DNA from: Pseudomonas svalbardensis
GTDB lineage: Bacteria > Pseudomonadota > Gammaproteobacteria > Pseudomonadales > Pseudomonadaceae
Assembly: GCF_030053115.1 (NCBI RefSeq)
Contig: NZ_CP125619.1
Coordinates: 5,568,001 to 5,632,000, forward strand
Reading direction: 5' to 3'
Length of the DNA: 64,000 nucleotides
Part shown: positions 37,346 to 46,382 of the stretch, one piece after another
How the letters are laid out: every line of letters starts with the position of its first letter
Numbering within the stretch: position 1 is the first letter of the stretch
Notes under the pieces: generated by a model
Seen by the model: the letters and a program-made list of their open reading frames with translations, nothing else
Told to the model about the DNA's origin: nothing
The model's database searches: none
Program-made: the position numbers and the translations under genes

Positions 37346-38191
37346 TCAACGGCTGGGAGTGATCGACAACAACGTGTCTTCACTGAGGGGGCGGGCATCG
37401 GCGGTCGGCCAGTAGTACGCATCCGGCATGGCTCGGGCACCGAAGATCGCCTGTCCGACGCGCACCACGGTCGCGCCCTCTTCAATGGCGATTTCAAAGT
37501 CACCCGACATGCCCATCGACAGCTCTTGCAGCGACACCCCATCAGGGGCGCAATGACGCAAGCGGTCGCGCAATTCACGCAGCCGGACGAAGCATGGGCG
37601 CACCCGCACCGCGTCAGCCGAGAACAGCGCCAGCGTCATCAACCCGCGAACCCGCAGTGTCGGGAACGCTGGCATAGCCTCCAGGAAAGCCGCCACGTCA
37701 TCGGGCGCCAGCCCGTACTTGCTGGCTTCGCCGGAGGTATTGACCTGGACGAACACGTCCATCTGCCGACCTTCAATGCGCAGGCGACGGTCCAGCGCCT
37801 CGGCCACCCGCAGGCTGTCCAGGGCCTGGAACTCGCTGGCGAAGCGTGCGACCTGCTTGGCCTTGTTGGTCTGTAAATGGCCGATCACCGACCATTGCAG
37901 GTCTTGCAGGTCGGTCATGGCTTCCCACTTGCGCTGTGCTTCCTGCACCTTGTTCTCGCCCAGCAGGCGGCAACCGGCGGCATAGGCCAGACGCAGATGA
38001 GCTTCATCAAAGGTTTTGCTGACCGGCAGCAAGCGCACACCGGCCGGGTCCCGCCCTACCCGACGGCACGCCTCGACAATGCGTTGCTGCACGGCGGCCA
38101 GGTTGCGGCGAAAATCTTCGACACTGTCGGCCTGTGGGTAACGACCATGGCGCGCATGCAGGATGTTGAGGTCTTCGGTTTGATCAGGCAT
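37346..38191 (-). CDS. YggS-family PLP-binding protein (PLPBP)
   Basis: A 281-residue protein; the TIM-barrel YggS domain begins about residue 25. Lys59 in LLPVSKT is the PLP-binding lysine; also GENKVQEAQRKWEAM, WSVIGHLQTNKAKQVAR and LSMGMSGDFEIAIEEGATVVRVGQAIFG. These proteins buffer PLP and have no known catalysis. The extra about 25 N-terminal residues and 20 C-terminal residues exceed the usual 230. The chromosomal yggS normally sits by pilT/proC, so this is a second, cluster-specific copy. One-base overlap with the upstream permease. Confidence 0.9.
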   Translation of the reverse strand: MPDQTEDLNILHARHGRYPQADSVEDFRRNLAAVQQRIVEACRRVGRDPAGVRLLPVSKTFDEAHLRLAYAAGCRLLGENKVQEAQRKWEAMTDLQDLQWSVIGHLQTNKAKQVARFASEFQALDSLRVAEALDRRLRIEGRQMDVFVQVNTSGEASKYGLAPDDVAAFLEAMPAFPTLRVRGLMTLALFSADAVRVRPCFVRLRELRDRLRHCAPDGVSLQELSMGMSGDFEIAIEEGATVVRVGQAIFGARAMPDAYYWPTADARPLSEDTLLSITPSR

Positions 38192-39444
38192 CAGTTGGCC
38201 GCTCCTTTGGTGGGCACTGCAACCGGTTCGGCCTGTGGGACAGCAGCCTTTTCACGACGCGGCAACTGCCCATTGAGCACGGCGTAGGCCGCTAGGCCGA
38301 TGACCAGGCCCCAGAACGCGCCGCCGATGCCCAGCAGGGTGATATTGGCCGCGCAGGCCAGAAAGGTGATCAGCGACGCTTCCCGCGATTTCACGTCTGC
38401 CATGGCATTGGCCAGGCTCGCGCCGAGGGTGCCCAACAGGGCCAGCCCGGCCAGGGTGGTAATGAAGGTCGCCGGGAAGGCCATGAACACCGCCGCCAGG
38501 GTCACGCCGAAAATCCCCACCAAGATGTAGAAGATGCCCGCGGCCACGCCTGCGATCCAGCGCTTGGACGGATCTTCAGACGCTTCCTTGCCAGTGCAGA
38601 TGGCGGCCGTGATGGCCGCGATATTGAAGGCATGGGAACCGAACGGCGCCATCAGCAAAGAACCCAGCCCGGTCACGCTGAGGATCGGGTTGGCACTGGT
38701 GTTGAACCCGTCATTGCGCAGCACCAGCATGCCCGGCATATACTGCCCCGTGAGGGTGATCAGAAACAGCGGCAACGCCACGCTCAACAACGCATTGACC
38801 GAGAACTCAGGCCGTGTGAACACCGGTGTCGCAAACTCCAGCGCCAGCCCCATGAAATCCACGCGCCCCTGCATCAGCAGAAAGCCAAGCCCCAGCACCA
38901 GAATGCCGACCACCGCATAGCGCGCACTCAAGCGCTTGAACACGATGTAGGCGCCGATCAACACCCCGACCAATAACGGGTCGACGCTCATGCTGGCGAA
39001 CGCACCGATGCCGAACTGCAGCAGGATGCCGCCCAACAAGCCCGCAGCCACACCGGGCGGGGTCAGGCGAACGGCTTTTTCAAAGTAGCCGGACACGCCC
39101 AGCAGCACGAACGCTGCAGCCGAAATCATGTACGCCCCGATGGCCTCGGCGTAGGGTGTGGTAGCCAAGGCGACGATCAAAAAAGCCGCCGCCGGGGTCG
39201 ACCAGGCGGTGATGATCGGTTCGCGGCTCACCCAACTGAGGAACAGCCCGGTCACCCCTACCCCGATCGACACCGACCAAACCCACGACGCCGTCAACTC
39301 AGGGCTGAGCCCTGCGACCTTGGCGGCCTGAAACACCAGGATGAAGGTGCCGCCGTAATTGACGATCACCGAAATCAGCCCGGCAACCACCGGGTGCAGC
39401 AGGTCCCGCAGACCCAGGGACGAGAGGGATTGAGTAGATGACAT
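38191..39444 (-). CDS. BenE/YdcO-family permease
   Basis: A 417-residue protein with about 12 membrane helices, starting MSSTQSLSSLGLRDLLHPVVAGLISVIVNYGGTFILVFQAA. This and PIITAWSTPAAAFLIV plus FGSHAFNIAAITAAICTG match the BenE (benzoate:H+ symporter) family, though the substrate need not be benzoate. In this cluster it may import a precursor or export the product. An alternative start 17 residues upstream (39493-39495) is less likely. Confidence 0.88.
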   Translation of the reverse strand: MSSTQSLSSLGLRDLLHPVVAGLISVIVNYGGTFILVFQAAKVAGLSPELTASWVWSVSIGVGVTGLFLSWVSREPIITAWSTPAAAFLIVALATTPYAEAIGAYMISAAAFVLLGVSGYFEKAVRLTPPGVAAGLLGGILLQFGIGAFASMSVDPLLVGVLIGAYIVFKRLSARYAVVGILVLGLGFLLMQGRVDFMGLALEFATPVFTRPEFSVNALLSVALPLFLITLTGQYMPGMLVLRNDGFNTSANPILSVTGLGSLLMAPFGSHAFNIAAITAAICTGKEASEDPSKRWIAGVAAGIFYILVGIFGVTLAAVFMAFPATFITTLAGLALLGTLGASLANAMADVKSREASLITFLACAANITLLGIGGAFWGLVIGLAAYAVLNGQLPRREKAAVPQAEPVAVPTKGAAN

Positions 39445-39567
39445 AGGTCTTGGCTCCTTGCTGGACGATGTATCCGGTCGCTGGTAAGCGGTCATTTATA
39501 GCCGTTGAATGGCAGGTTTTACCCCTACGCTTTAACGCAGCAGACCAGACCACTTTGCGCGGTCGGC

Positions 39568-40650
39568 TCAGCCATGCTCGCGCGCAAACACGTTCATGAA
39601 ATCGCACAGCGCCTCGACCGCCGGCACTGAAACGGCGTTGTAGAGGCTGGCGCGCAGGCCGCCGACGCTGGCGTGGCCTTTGAGGCCATTGAGGCCGGCC
39701 TGCTCGGCGCTCCGCAAAAAGGCCTTCTCCAGAACCGCCTCGGCCAGCCGGAAGGGCACGTTGTTGATGGAGCGATACGGTAACTGCACAGGGTTGCGAT
39801 AAAACCCGTCACTCCCATCGATCGCGCGGTACAGCATTCCCGCCTTAGTCTGGTTGCGCTGATGCAGGGCCTGCAGACCGCCGCTGTGCTTGATCCACTT
39901 GAGCGTCAAGCCGGTGAGGTACCAGGGGAAGGTCGCCGGGGTATTGAGCATCGACTGCGCGTCGCTGATGCGCGCGTAGTTGAGAATGTCCGGGGTAAAG
40001 GCATGGGAACGCTCCAGCAACGCCGGGTCCACGATGACCACCGTCAACCCGGCCACGCCCATGTTTTTCTGCGCGGCGGCATACACCAGCCCATGCCTGG
40101 CGATGTCGATCGGCTTGGACAGCAGGCTTGAACATGCATCGCACACCAGCGGCGCGTCGCTCGCGGGCGTGTCGATGAACTGCACGCCGTGCACCGTCTC
40201 ATTCTCGGTGTAGTGCAAGTAGGCGGCGTCGGCGTTAAGGCGCCACTCCGAGGCGTGGGGGACGCGGTCGAAACCGGACGCGTGGGTACTGGCAACCACG
40301 CGCACATCGCAGTAGCGCCGTGCAGCCTCGATCGCCTTGCCCGACCAGAGGCCGGTGTGCAGGTAATCCGCTGTGCCTTTATCGCCTATCAGGTTCATCG
40401 GCACTTGAGCGAACTGCAACGAGGCGCCCCCTTGCAGGAACAGCACTTTGTAGGCGGGCGGCACCCCGAGGATATCGCGCAGGTCCCGTTCGGCCTCGCG
40501 GGCCACCGTCATGAACACCTGCGAACGATGGCTGATTTCCATCACGGACATGCCGGTGCTGGCAAAATCGAAAAACTCCTCGTGCGCCTGAGTGAGGACG
40601 TCCAACGGCACCGCGGTGGGGCCTGCGCTGAAGTTGTGTGACCGAGCCAT
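39568..40650 (-). CDS. serC: Phosphoserine aminotransferase-like protein (island copy)
   Basis: A 360-residue class V aminotransferase starting MARSHNFSAGPTAVP. Motifs of SerC are visible: FSAGP, FLQGGASLQFAQVPMNL, STHASGFDRVP, the PLP lysine Lys195 in AAAQKNMGVAG, and a C-terminal GHASVGGLRASLYNAVS. The core serC-pheA gene is elsewhere in Pseudomonas, so this is an extra copy. First gene of the leftward PLP operon, divergent from the MocR regulator. Confidence 0.9.
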   Translation of the reverse strand: MARSHNFSAGPTAVPLDVLTQAHEEFFDFASTGMSVMEISHRSQVFMTVAREAERDLRDILGVPPAYKVLFLQGGASLQFAQVPMNLIGDKGTADYLHTGLWSGKAIEAARRYCDVRVVASTHASGFDRVPHASEWRLNADAAYLHYTENETVHGVQFIDTPASDAPLVCDACSSLLSKPIDIARHGLVYAAAQKNMGVAGLTVVIVDPALLERSHAFTPDILNYARISDAQSMLNTPATFPWYLTGLTLKWIKHSGGLQALHQRNQTKAGMLYRAIDGSDGFYRNPVQLPYRSINNVPFRLAEAVLEKAFLRSAEQAGLNGLKGHASVGGLRASLYNAVSVPAVEALCDFMNVFAREHG

Positions 40651-40698
40651 GGTTGAGTAACTCCTGTTCAAGAACGCTTGCCCTGTGCGTAATCACCG

Positions 40699-40763
40699 AG
40701 GTAAAGCCTGGGGTGGCGAGGGCCAGAGTCTACGGATAAACTGGCCTGCCTTTACCTGCCAGT
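40699..40763. promoter_or_regulatory. Inverted repeats in the serC/MocR divergent promoter region
   Basis: AGGTAAAG (40699-40706) and CTTTACCT (40750-40757) are inverted copies; ACTGGC (40740-40745) and GCCAGT (40758-40763) are another inverted pair overlapping it. MocR regulators bind repeated sites in such divergent regions. The exact -10/-35 elements are not clear to me. Confidence 0.5.
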
Positions 40764-40785
40764 TCATAGAAAGAGAGCAGACCAC

Positions 40786-42282
40786 ATGGCAAAGACCTTC
40801 GAGCTGGAAACCCTGAAGATGCGCCTCAACGACGCTGAGTTTCAGCTGCTGGATTTGCACCAGCGGATCCAGCGTGCGTTGCGTGCGCTGATACTCGACG
40901 GCGCTCTCCGCCCCGGCTTGAAACTGCCCGCCACGCGGGTGCTGTCCAAGTCACTGGGCTGCGCCCGCGACACCGTTGAGAACGCCTATGTGCAGTTGCA
41001 TCGGGACGGGTTTATCGTGCGCCGCGAAGGCGCCGGCAGTTACGTCTGCGACACGGTGGGCGTCGAATTGCGCGGTGCCGGCCGCCGACGCCTCAAGGCT
41101 CAGGAAGTCAGGAGCAGCGTCGCCGCACCGGGCGCCGAACTTAGCCAACGCGGGCGGATGATCTTCGACACCGGCGGCGTGCGCGATCAGCAAGTCATCA
41201 AGGCATTCGCCACCGGCCTGCCGGAAACCCGCAGCTTCCCGACGGATGTCTGGGAGCGTTTGCAGCGCCAGGTCATGAAGGACTATCGCGCGAACGTGCT
41301 GCTGCATGGCGATCCACAAGGGGCCGAGCCCCTGCGCAAAGCGATTGCCACCTACCTGAACCTCGAACGCGGCGCCAAATGCTCCCCCGACCAGGTGCTG
41401 GTATTGAGCAGTACGCGTCAGGCGTTGTATCTGTGCGCACAGTTGCTGGTGGACGCCGGCAAGCCGATTCTGCTGGAAAACCCCGGCTATTACGGCGCCC
41501 GCAAGGCCTTCGAAATCGCCGAAACCAAGGTGCTGCCCATTGATGTCGATGAACGGGGCATCCGCACCGACCTGCTGCACGCCGACCGCAGCGGCGCCAA
41601 TTGCGTGTATGTCACGCCCTCGCACCAATACCCCACCGGCGCGACGTTGCCGCTGGAGCGGCGTCTTGAGTTGATCAATTGGGCGGCGCAAAAAGGCAAG
41701 TGGATCATCGAAGATGACTACGACAGCGAGTTCCATTACGACGGGCAACCCACGGCGTGCGTGCAGGGCCTGGACAAGTATCAGCGCACGCTCTACATCG
41801 GCACGTTCAGCAAGACCCTCTACCCCGGCCTGCGCATGGGGTATATGGTGCTGCCCTCCGAGCTGGTCAAGCCCTTTGCCTATGCGCGCAGCATGATGGA
41901 CGGCCACACTCCGCAAACGCTGCAACTGACGCTTGCGCGTTTTATGGAAGACGGCCATTACAACGCGCATGTCCGGGCCATGCGCAAGCTGTATGCCGGA
42001 CGCCGGTCGATCATGCACGATGCCATCGGCAAGTACTTGAGCACGGTGGTCACCGCCGAACTGCCGCCGGGCGGGTTGCAAATCCCCTGCTTGCTGAAAG
42101 CCGGATGGTCCGAGGAAAAAACCATCCGCCAGGCCGCCACTGCCGGCGTGCAACTGTCCGGCCTCAGCGGCTTGTACGCGGGCGACCCGAAGCAACAGGG
42201 CTGGCTGCTGGGCTACTCCTCCCTGACCGCGTATGAAATCGAAGCCGCCATGTTGCGCCTGGCCAACGCCCTGAAAATCTAA
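40786..42282 (+). CDS. MocR-type regulator (GntR winged helix plus aminotransferase domain)
   Basis: A 498-residue protein. The N-terminal GntR winged helix (about 25-95) reads LDGALRPGLKLPATRVLSKSLGCARDTVENAY; the remainder is a class I aminotransferase-like sensor with PLP lysine Lys343 in GTFSKTLYPGLRMGY and a DYDSEF segment. MocR members sense PLP or amino-aldimine ligands (PdxR, GabR). It is divergent from serC and the likely pathway-specific regulator. Its stop codon overlaps by 2 bp that of the convergent 58-residue ORF. Confidence 0.92.
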   Translation: MAKTFELETLKMRLNDAEFQLLDLHQRIQRALRALILDGALRPGLKLPATRVLSKSLGCARDTVENAYVQLHRDGFIVRREGAGSYVCDTVGVELRGAGRRRLKAQEVRSSVAAPGAELSQRGRMIFDTGGVRDQQVIKAFATGLPETRSFPTDVWERLQRQVMKDYRANVLLHGDPQGAEPLRKAIATYLNLERGAKCSPDQVLVLSSTRQALYLCAQLLVDAGKPILLENPGYYGARKAFEIAETKVLPIDVDERGIRTDLLHADRSGANCVYVTPSHQYPTGATLPLERRLELINWAAQKGKWIIEDDYDSEFHYDGQPTACVQGLDKYQRTLYIGTFSKTLYPGLRMGYMVLPSELVKPFAYARSMMDGHTPQTLQLTLARFMEDGHYNAHVRAMRKLYAGRRSIMHDAIGKYLSTVVTAELPPGGLQIPCLLKAGWSEEKTIRQAATAGVQLSGLSGLYAGDPKQQGWLLGYSSLTAYEIEAAMLRLANALKI

Positions 42283-42455
42283 TGGCCCAGCGCATAGTTC
42301 ATCAGCAGCTGCTGGGCCTGGGCGGCCATCCGCGCACACCTGGGCAGCTTGGGGCATTCAACCGCGATGACGGGTTGAGGCTTGGCGGTGGTGAACAATC
42401 TGAACCGTGACGTGCGGGTGGCCGCTAGACGGCCGGTGGGGATGATGCCGGGCAT
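42279..42455 (-). CDS. Small ORF of 58 residues downstream of the K-to-A SHMT gene
   Basis: Minus-strand ORF starting MPGIIPTGRLAATRTS and ending AQQLLMNYALGH, with AAAAGGAATTCCAA upstream giving an AGGAA site six bases before the ATG. It follows the SHMT-like gene by 32 bp in the same direction. The peptide is basic in its first half, has two Cys residues (VECPKLPRC) and a helical Ala/Gln-rich tail. It has no recognisable domain; it may be a structural, regulatory or scaffold peptide, or a chance ORF. Confidence 0.45.
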   Translation of the reverse strand: MPGIIPTGRLAATRTSRFRLFTTAKPQPVIAVECPKLPRCARMAAQAQQLLMNYALGH

Positions 42456-42487
42456 TTGGAATTCCTTTTCAAAAAAGCGCAGGCGGT

Positions 42488-43792
42488 TTAATACGGCAAC
42501 CTGAAACGCTTGGTCAGGTCGCTGATGCCTTCACGAATCGAGCGTTCAGTGCGGCCGTCGAGGGCACCGCTGCGCAAGCCACCGAGCATGGCCAGAATCA
42601 TGTCGCCGATCTCCCTGAATTCATCGACCCCCATGCCACGCGAAGTGCACGCCGCACTGCCGAGACGAATGCCGGACGTCACGGTGGGCTTGACCTCATC
42701 GCCGGGCACGACATTTTTGTTCACGGTAATGCCGATTGCCTCCAACGCACGCTCGGCGACATTCCCCACCAAGCCCCAGGGCCGCAGGTCAATCACCCCC
42801 AAGTGACAGTCGGTGCCGCCCGACACGACCAACAGCCCACCTTCAGCCAATCGGCCGCACAAGGCCTGGGCATTGGCGACCACGGCGTGGGCATAAGCGC
42901 CGAAGGCCGGTTGCAATGCCTCACCCAGCGCCACGGCCTTGGCCGCTACGGTGTGCATCAGTGCCGCGCCCTGTAGGCCGGGGAATACAGCCGCATTGAT
43001 CTTCTGCGCAATGGCCTGCTCATTGCACAGGATCATCCCGCCACGCGGACCGCGCAACGTGGCGTGGGTGCTGAGGGTGGTGACGTGGGCGAACGGCACT
43101 GGAGACGGATACGCACCACCCGCGACCAGCCCGGCGACGTGGGCGATGTCGGCCATCAGGAACGCCCCCACCTCGTCGGCAATCTCACGAAACCGGGCGA
43201 AATCCAGCGCCCGTGAATACGCCGAGGCCCCTGCGATGATCAGGCGTGGGCGTTCTTGTCGGGCGATCTGCTCGACCTGATCCATGTCGACCCTATGGGT
43301 CACCGAGTGCACCCCATAGCTGAGGGCCTGAAACCAGCGCCCGGACAAGTTGAACGCAGCACCATGGGACAGGTGCCCACCGGACTTGAGGTCCAGGCCC
43401 AGGATCTTGTCCCCCGGCGCCAGCAGAGCCAGAAACACAGCCTGGTTGGCTTGGCTGCCCGAATGGGGTTGCAGGTTGGCATAGGCACAGCTGAACAGCT
43501 GCCTGGCCCGATCGATGGCGAGTTCTTCAATTGCATCGACATTGCAGCAACCGGCGTAATAGCGACGCCCTGGGTAGCCCTCGGCATATTTGTTGGTCAG
43601 CACCGACCCTTGGGCCTCGAGCACCGCACGACTGACCACGTTTTCGGCGGCGATCAGCTCGATTGACTGCACCTGGCGCTGACGCTCGGCGTCGATGGCG
43701 CGCCACACCTCCCCGTCCACCTGGGGCAGCGCAATGCCACTGACCCCTGGCAGCGCGTGGCCCTCCCGATAAGCGAAATGCGGCATGGTCAC
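42488..43792 (-). CDS. SHMT-like protein with PLP-binding lysine replaced by alanine
   Basis: A 434-residue homologue of serine hydroxymethyltransferase. IELIAAEN (Glu50), [22 protein letters not shown] (Asp215, His218) and SGIRLGS are all kept, but the segment that is THKTLxGPRGG in SHMT reads [12 protein letters not shown], so Ala244 stands where the Schiff-base lysine should be (codon GCC, 43061-43063). Nothing else suggests decay: the frame is intact and the flanking motif is perfect. A canonical SHMT or threonine transaldolase would need this lysine. It may bind PLP-amino-acid adducts or act by another route. Flanked by the small ORF and divergent to the MFS gene. Confidence 0.93.
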   Translation of the reverse strand: MTMPHFAYREGHALPGVSGIALPQVDGEVWRAIDAERQRQVQSIELIAAENVVSRAVLEAQGSVLTNKYAEGYPGRRYYAGCCNVDAIEELAIDRARQLFSCAYANLQPHSGSQANQAVFLALLAPGDKILGLDLKSGGHLSHGAAFNLSGRWFQALSYGVHSVTHRVDMDQVEQIARQERPRLIIAGASAYSRALDFARFREIADEVGAFLMADIAHVAGLVAGGAYPSPVPFAHVTTLSTHATLRGPRGGMILCNEQAIAQKINAAVFPGLQGAALMHTVAAKAVALGEALQPAFGAYAHAVVANAQALCGRLAEGGLLVVSGGTDCHLGVIDLRPWGLVGNVAERALEAIGITVNKNVVPGDEVKPTVTSGIRLGSAACTSRGMGVDEFREIGDMILAMLGGLRSGALDGRTERSIREGISDLTKRFRLPY

Positions 43793-44046
43793 TCCCTGTG
43801 TAAACGTCCGATAACACGCCGCATTACCCTAGCCGCCCACGGACCGGCCAGCCATACCAGTTCGTGCCGACGTTGCAGACCACCGCGCTCAATGCCGCTG
43901 CCACACGTCTACGCAGGGGCAGGCGTCGCGAAATCGCAGCCATTCAAAGTGGTCTGATGGACTCATCGGTAATGGACTATCGCGCAAGACCATCGCCTCA
44001 TTAAGCTCTGCGCCGGTTTTGCCATGCTCATCACATAGGTTTCGCC

Positions 44047-45261
44047 ATGACGATTCGTATCGGGTTGTTGCCTCAGGTCGCCGCAGCGCACTTTGTCAGT
44101 CATTTGCACATCATGGTGCTGGCGGCGCTGTTCCCCCTGCTTCCGGCTTTTTTCAACGTGGATTATGTCGAGCTGGGCCTGGCTTTCAGCCTGTTCAATA
44201 TCGTCACGGCGCTGGTACAGGCGCCCATGGGGTTTGCCGTGGACCGCCACGGTGCCAAGCGCTTGCTGTTGGTCGCGCTGGCACTGGGCAGCAGCAGTTT
44301 CCTGCTGATTGCACTCCTGCCCGGCTACACCTGTTTGTTGATCGGCATGGCGCTGGCCGGCGTCGCCAACGCCATTTATCACCCGGCCGACTACGCCCTG
44401 CTGTCCCGACACATTGACCCCGCCCACATCGGCAAGGCGTTCTCCGTGCATACCTTTGCCGGTTTCCTTGGCGCGGCCGTGGCCCCTGTGTTTTTGCTGG
44501 GTATCGCGGTGTCGAGCAACCCGGCCATGGCCTTCGCGGCGGCGGCACTGGTGGGTTTTTTCGCGCTGGCGCTGTTGTTGATCCCTGGCTCCGCACTGGC
44601 CCGGGTCAGTCGCGTGCATCCCGCCGCCGACCCGACACCCCTCGGCGCCCGTCGCCTGTCACTGCTCTCGCCTATGGTGCTAAGCCTGACCCTGTTGTTC
44701 GTGCTGCTGAACCTGAGCACCGGCGCTATTGAGAAGTTCTCGGTCGCCGCCCTGATGCAAGGCCAGGGCGTGGCCTTGACCTGGGCCAACTCGGCGTTGA
44801 CCGCCTTCCTCTTTGCCAGCGCCTTCGGCGTGCTGGCAGGGGGAGCCTTGGCCGACCGGACCCGCCGCCATGGCGTAGTGGCAGCCAGCGCGTTTGCCTT
44901 GGCCACCGTGCTGATGCTGCTGGTCGCCACGGCACGCTTGAGCGAGCCGGCGCTGCTGGTCGTGCTGGGGACAGCGGGTTTCCTGACCGGGGTGATCGCA
45001 CCGTCCCGCGACATGCTGGTACGTGCGGCCGCCCCGAAGGATGCCGAAGGCAAAACCTTCGGCATCGTCTCTACAGGTTTCAATATCGGTGGCGCCATCG
45101 GTCCCGTCGGGTTCGGCTGGCTGCTCGACCAAGGCCACCCCGACGCAATTTTCTGGGCCAGCGCCGCCTTCATGGGCCTGACCGTTGTACTGACCCTGAT
45201 GCAGGAGCGGTCCTTGGCCAGGACCCGAAAAATGATGGCACTGCAAGTGGCATTCAAGTGA
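44047..45261 (+). CDS. MFS transporter, Fsr-like exporter
   Basis: A 404-residue protein with 12 predicted helices. The N-terminus AAHFVSHLHIMVLAALFPLLPAFFNVDYVELGLAF and MGFAVDRHGAKRLLLVALALG (motif A-type loop) resemble the fosmidomycin-resistance/MFS exporter group. Likely exports the product made by the cluster. The 254 bp before it are a divergent promoter region with the SHMT-like gene. Confidence 0.88.
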   Translation: MTIRIGLLPQVAAAHFVSHLHIMVLAALFPLLPAFFNVDYVELGLAFSLFNIVTALVQAPMGFAVDRHGAKRLLLVALALGSSSFLLIALLPGYTCLLIGMALAGVANAIYHPADYALLSRHIDPAHIGKAFSVHTFAGFLGAAVAPVFLLGIAVSSNPAMAFAAAALVGFFALALLLIPGSALARVSRVHPAADPTPLGARRLSLLSPMVLSLTLLFVLLNLSTGAIEKFSVAALMQGQGVALTWANSALTAFLFASAFGVLAGGALADRTRRHGVVAASAFALATVLMLLVATARLSEPALLVVLGTAGFLTGVIAPSRDMLVRAAAPKDAEGKTFGIVSTGFNIGGAIGPVGFGWLLDQGHPDAIFWASAAFMGLTVVLTLMQERSLARTRKMMALQVAFK

Positions 45262-45330
45262 CCTGGATCAATAGCCCCAGTGTGTTTTTGCCGCAGACTT
45301 GGAGGGCAACGTCCCGCATTGATTGCGCTG

Positions 45331-45340
45331 CCCCCCCCCC
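45331..45340. repeat. Ten-base poly-C tract before the AurF-type gene
   Basis: A run of exactly ten C residues lies 79 bp upstream of the AurF-type start codon and 70 bp after the MFS stop. Such homopolymers slip during replication and can alter promoter spacing. No other homopolymer of this size was noted in the window. Confidence 0.85.
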
Positions 45341-45419
45341 GCTTGTGCGGACCCGTTATTTTTGCAAGGACTGCACGGTAAACCCGAACACCAATAGTCG
45401 ATTTCCTTGGAGTTAAAAC

Positions 45420-46382
45420 ATGGAACGTTTGAATTGTGGTACCGATGACGTGGTAAAAAACATGCTGGCCAAACTATCCACGCTCTGGAAAACCCGCGCC
45501 GCCGTCAACAACCCGCAACCGAACTACTGGGGCCTCGCCTTTGATGCCGACAAGCACGACTTCAGTCTGTCGCTGCTGCCGTTTCGTTATCACCAGGCCT
45601 GGCTCGAAGCCCCCCAGGACTTGCAATCCAAATGCCTGTCCTACGCGTGGGGCATCTACAACCTCAAGACCATCTACATCGAATGCAATGTGGTCGTGCC
45701 TGCCTGCGAGGACATTATCAAGACCCCGCCGCCGAGCAACAACCGCGCCCTGCTGCAGGACGTGATGTCTCAGGCACTGCTCGACGAAGCCCTGCACACC
45801 CGCATGTCCATCATGGCCTGCAACTATATCTATGACATGCGCAAACTCACCCCGCTGGATTTCAGCGCCTTCAACCTGGTGACCTGGCGCGAGGCCCTTC
45901 TGGCAAACTGCACCGCCGAATGGGAGCGACGCCTGACCCGCTTCGGCGTCGCGTGCGCCAGCGAAACACTGATCACCGACTACCTCAAGACCATGGCCGA
46001 GGACGCCAGCATTCAGGCGGTGTGCCATGAGGTCACGCGCACCCATGCTATGGACGAGTGGAGCCATTCCAGCGTCTTCAGCTTCGTCGCTTCCGACATC
46101 GTCAATGGCCTGAGCCGCAAGGAACGCGAGTACCTGCGCTTGATCATCCTGCGCACGGTGCAGATGTTCGCCAATAACGAAATGGGCGCATGGTCCACCG
46201 TGTTTTCGATGCTGGATTTCCCCCATGCCGGCGAGATCCTGCATGACGTGGGCGACAACAACGAAATCAGCGTCTACACCGACTCGCTCGAAGCCCTGAT
46301 AGACCGGATCGGTTTGACCGGCAACGGCCTCAGCAGTGCCGAGCATGCCATTGAAACCTTAGGCGAGAAGGCCCGCGCATGA
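45420..46382 (+). CDS. AurF-family diiron N-oxygenase
   Basis: A 320-residue protein whose seven diiron ligands match AurF in identity and spacing: Glu88 (IYIECN), Glu123 and His126 (DEALH), Glu182, His209, Glu213 and His216 (HAMDEWSH). AurF has E101, E136, H139, E196, H223, E227, H230. These enzymes oxidise amines to hydroxylamines or nitro groups (AurF, CmlI, ObaC, MgoC). The RBS GGAG lies eight bases upstream of the ATG and the stop overlaps the reductase gene start (ATGA). It is the best single clue that the cluster makes an N-oxidised metabolite. Confidence 0.92.
   Translation: MERLNCGTDDVVKNMLAKLSTLWKTRAAVNNPQPNYWGLAFDADKHDFSLSLLPFRYHQAWLEAPQDLQSKCLSYAWGIYNLKTIYIECNVVVPACEDIIKTPPPSNNRALLQDVMSQALLDEALHTRMSIMACNYIYDMRKLTPLDFSAFNLVTWREALLANCTAEWERRLTRFGVACASETLITDYLKTMAEDASIQAVCHEVTRTHAMDEWSHSSVFSFVASDIVNGLSRKEREYLRLIILRTVQMFANNEMGAWSTVFSMLDFPHAGEILHDVGDNNEISVYTDSLEALIDRIGLTGNGLSSAEHAIETLGEKARA

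Noticed and set aside
42488..43792. Threonine transaldolase of the ObaG type (AurF plus SHMT-like pair as in obafluorin)
   Set aside because: Transaldolases of this kind keep the PLP lysine, which is alanine here, and the NRPS, decarboxylase and other obafluorin genes are absent.
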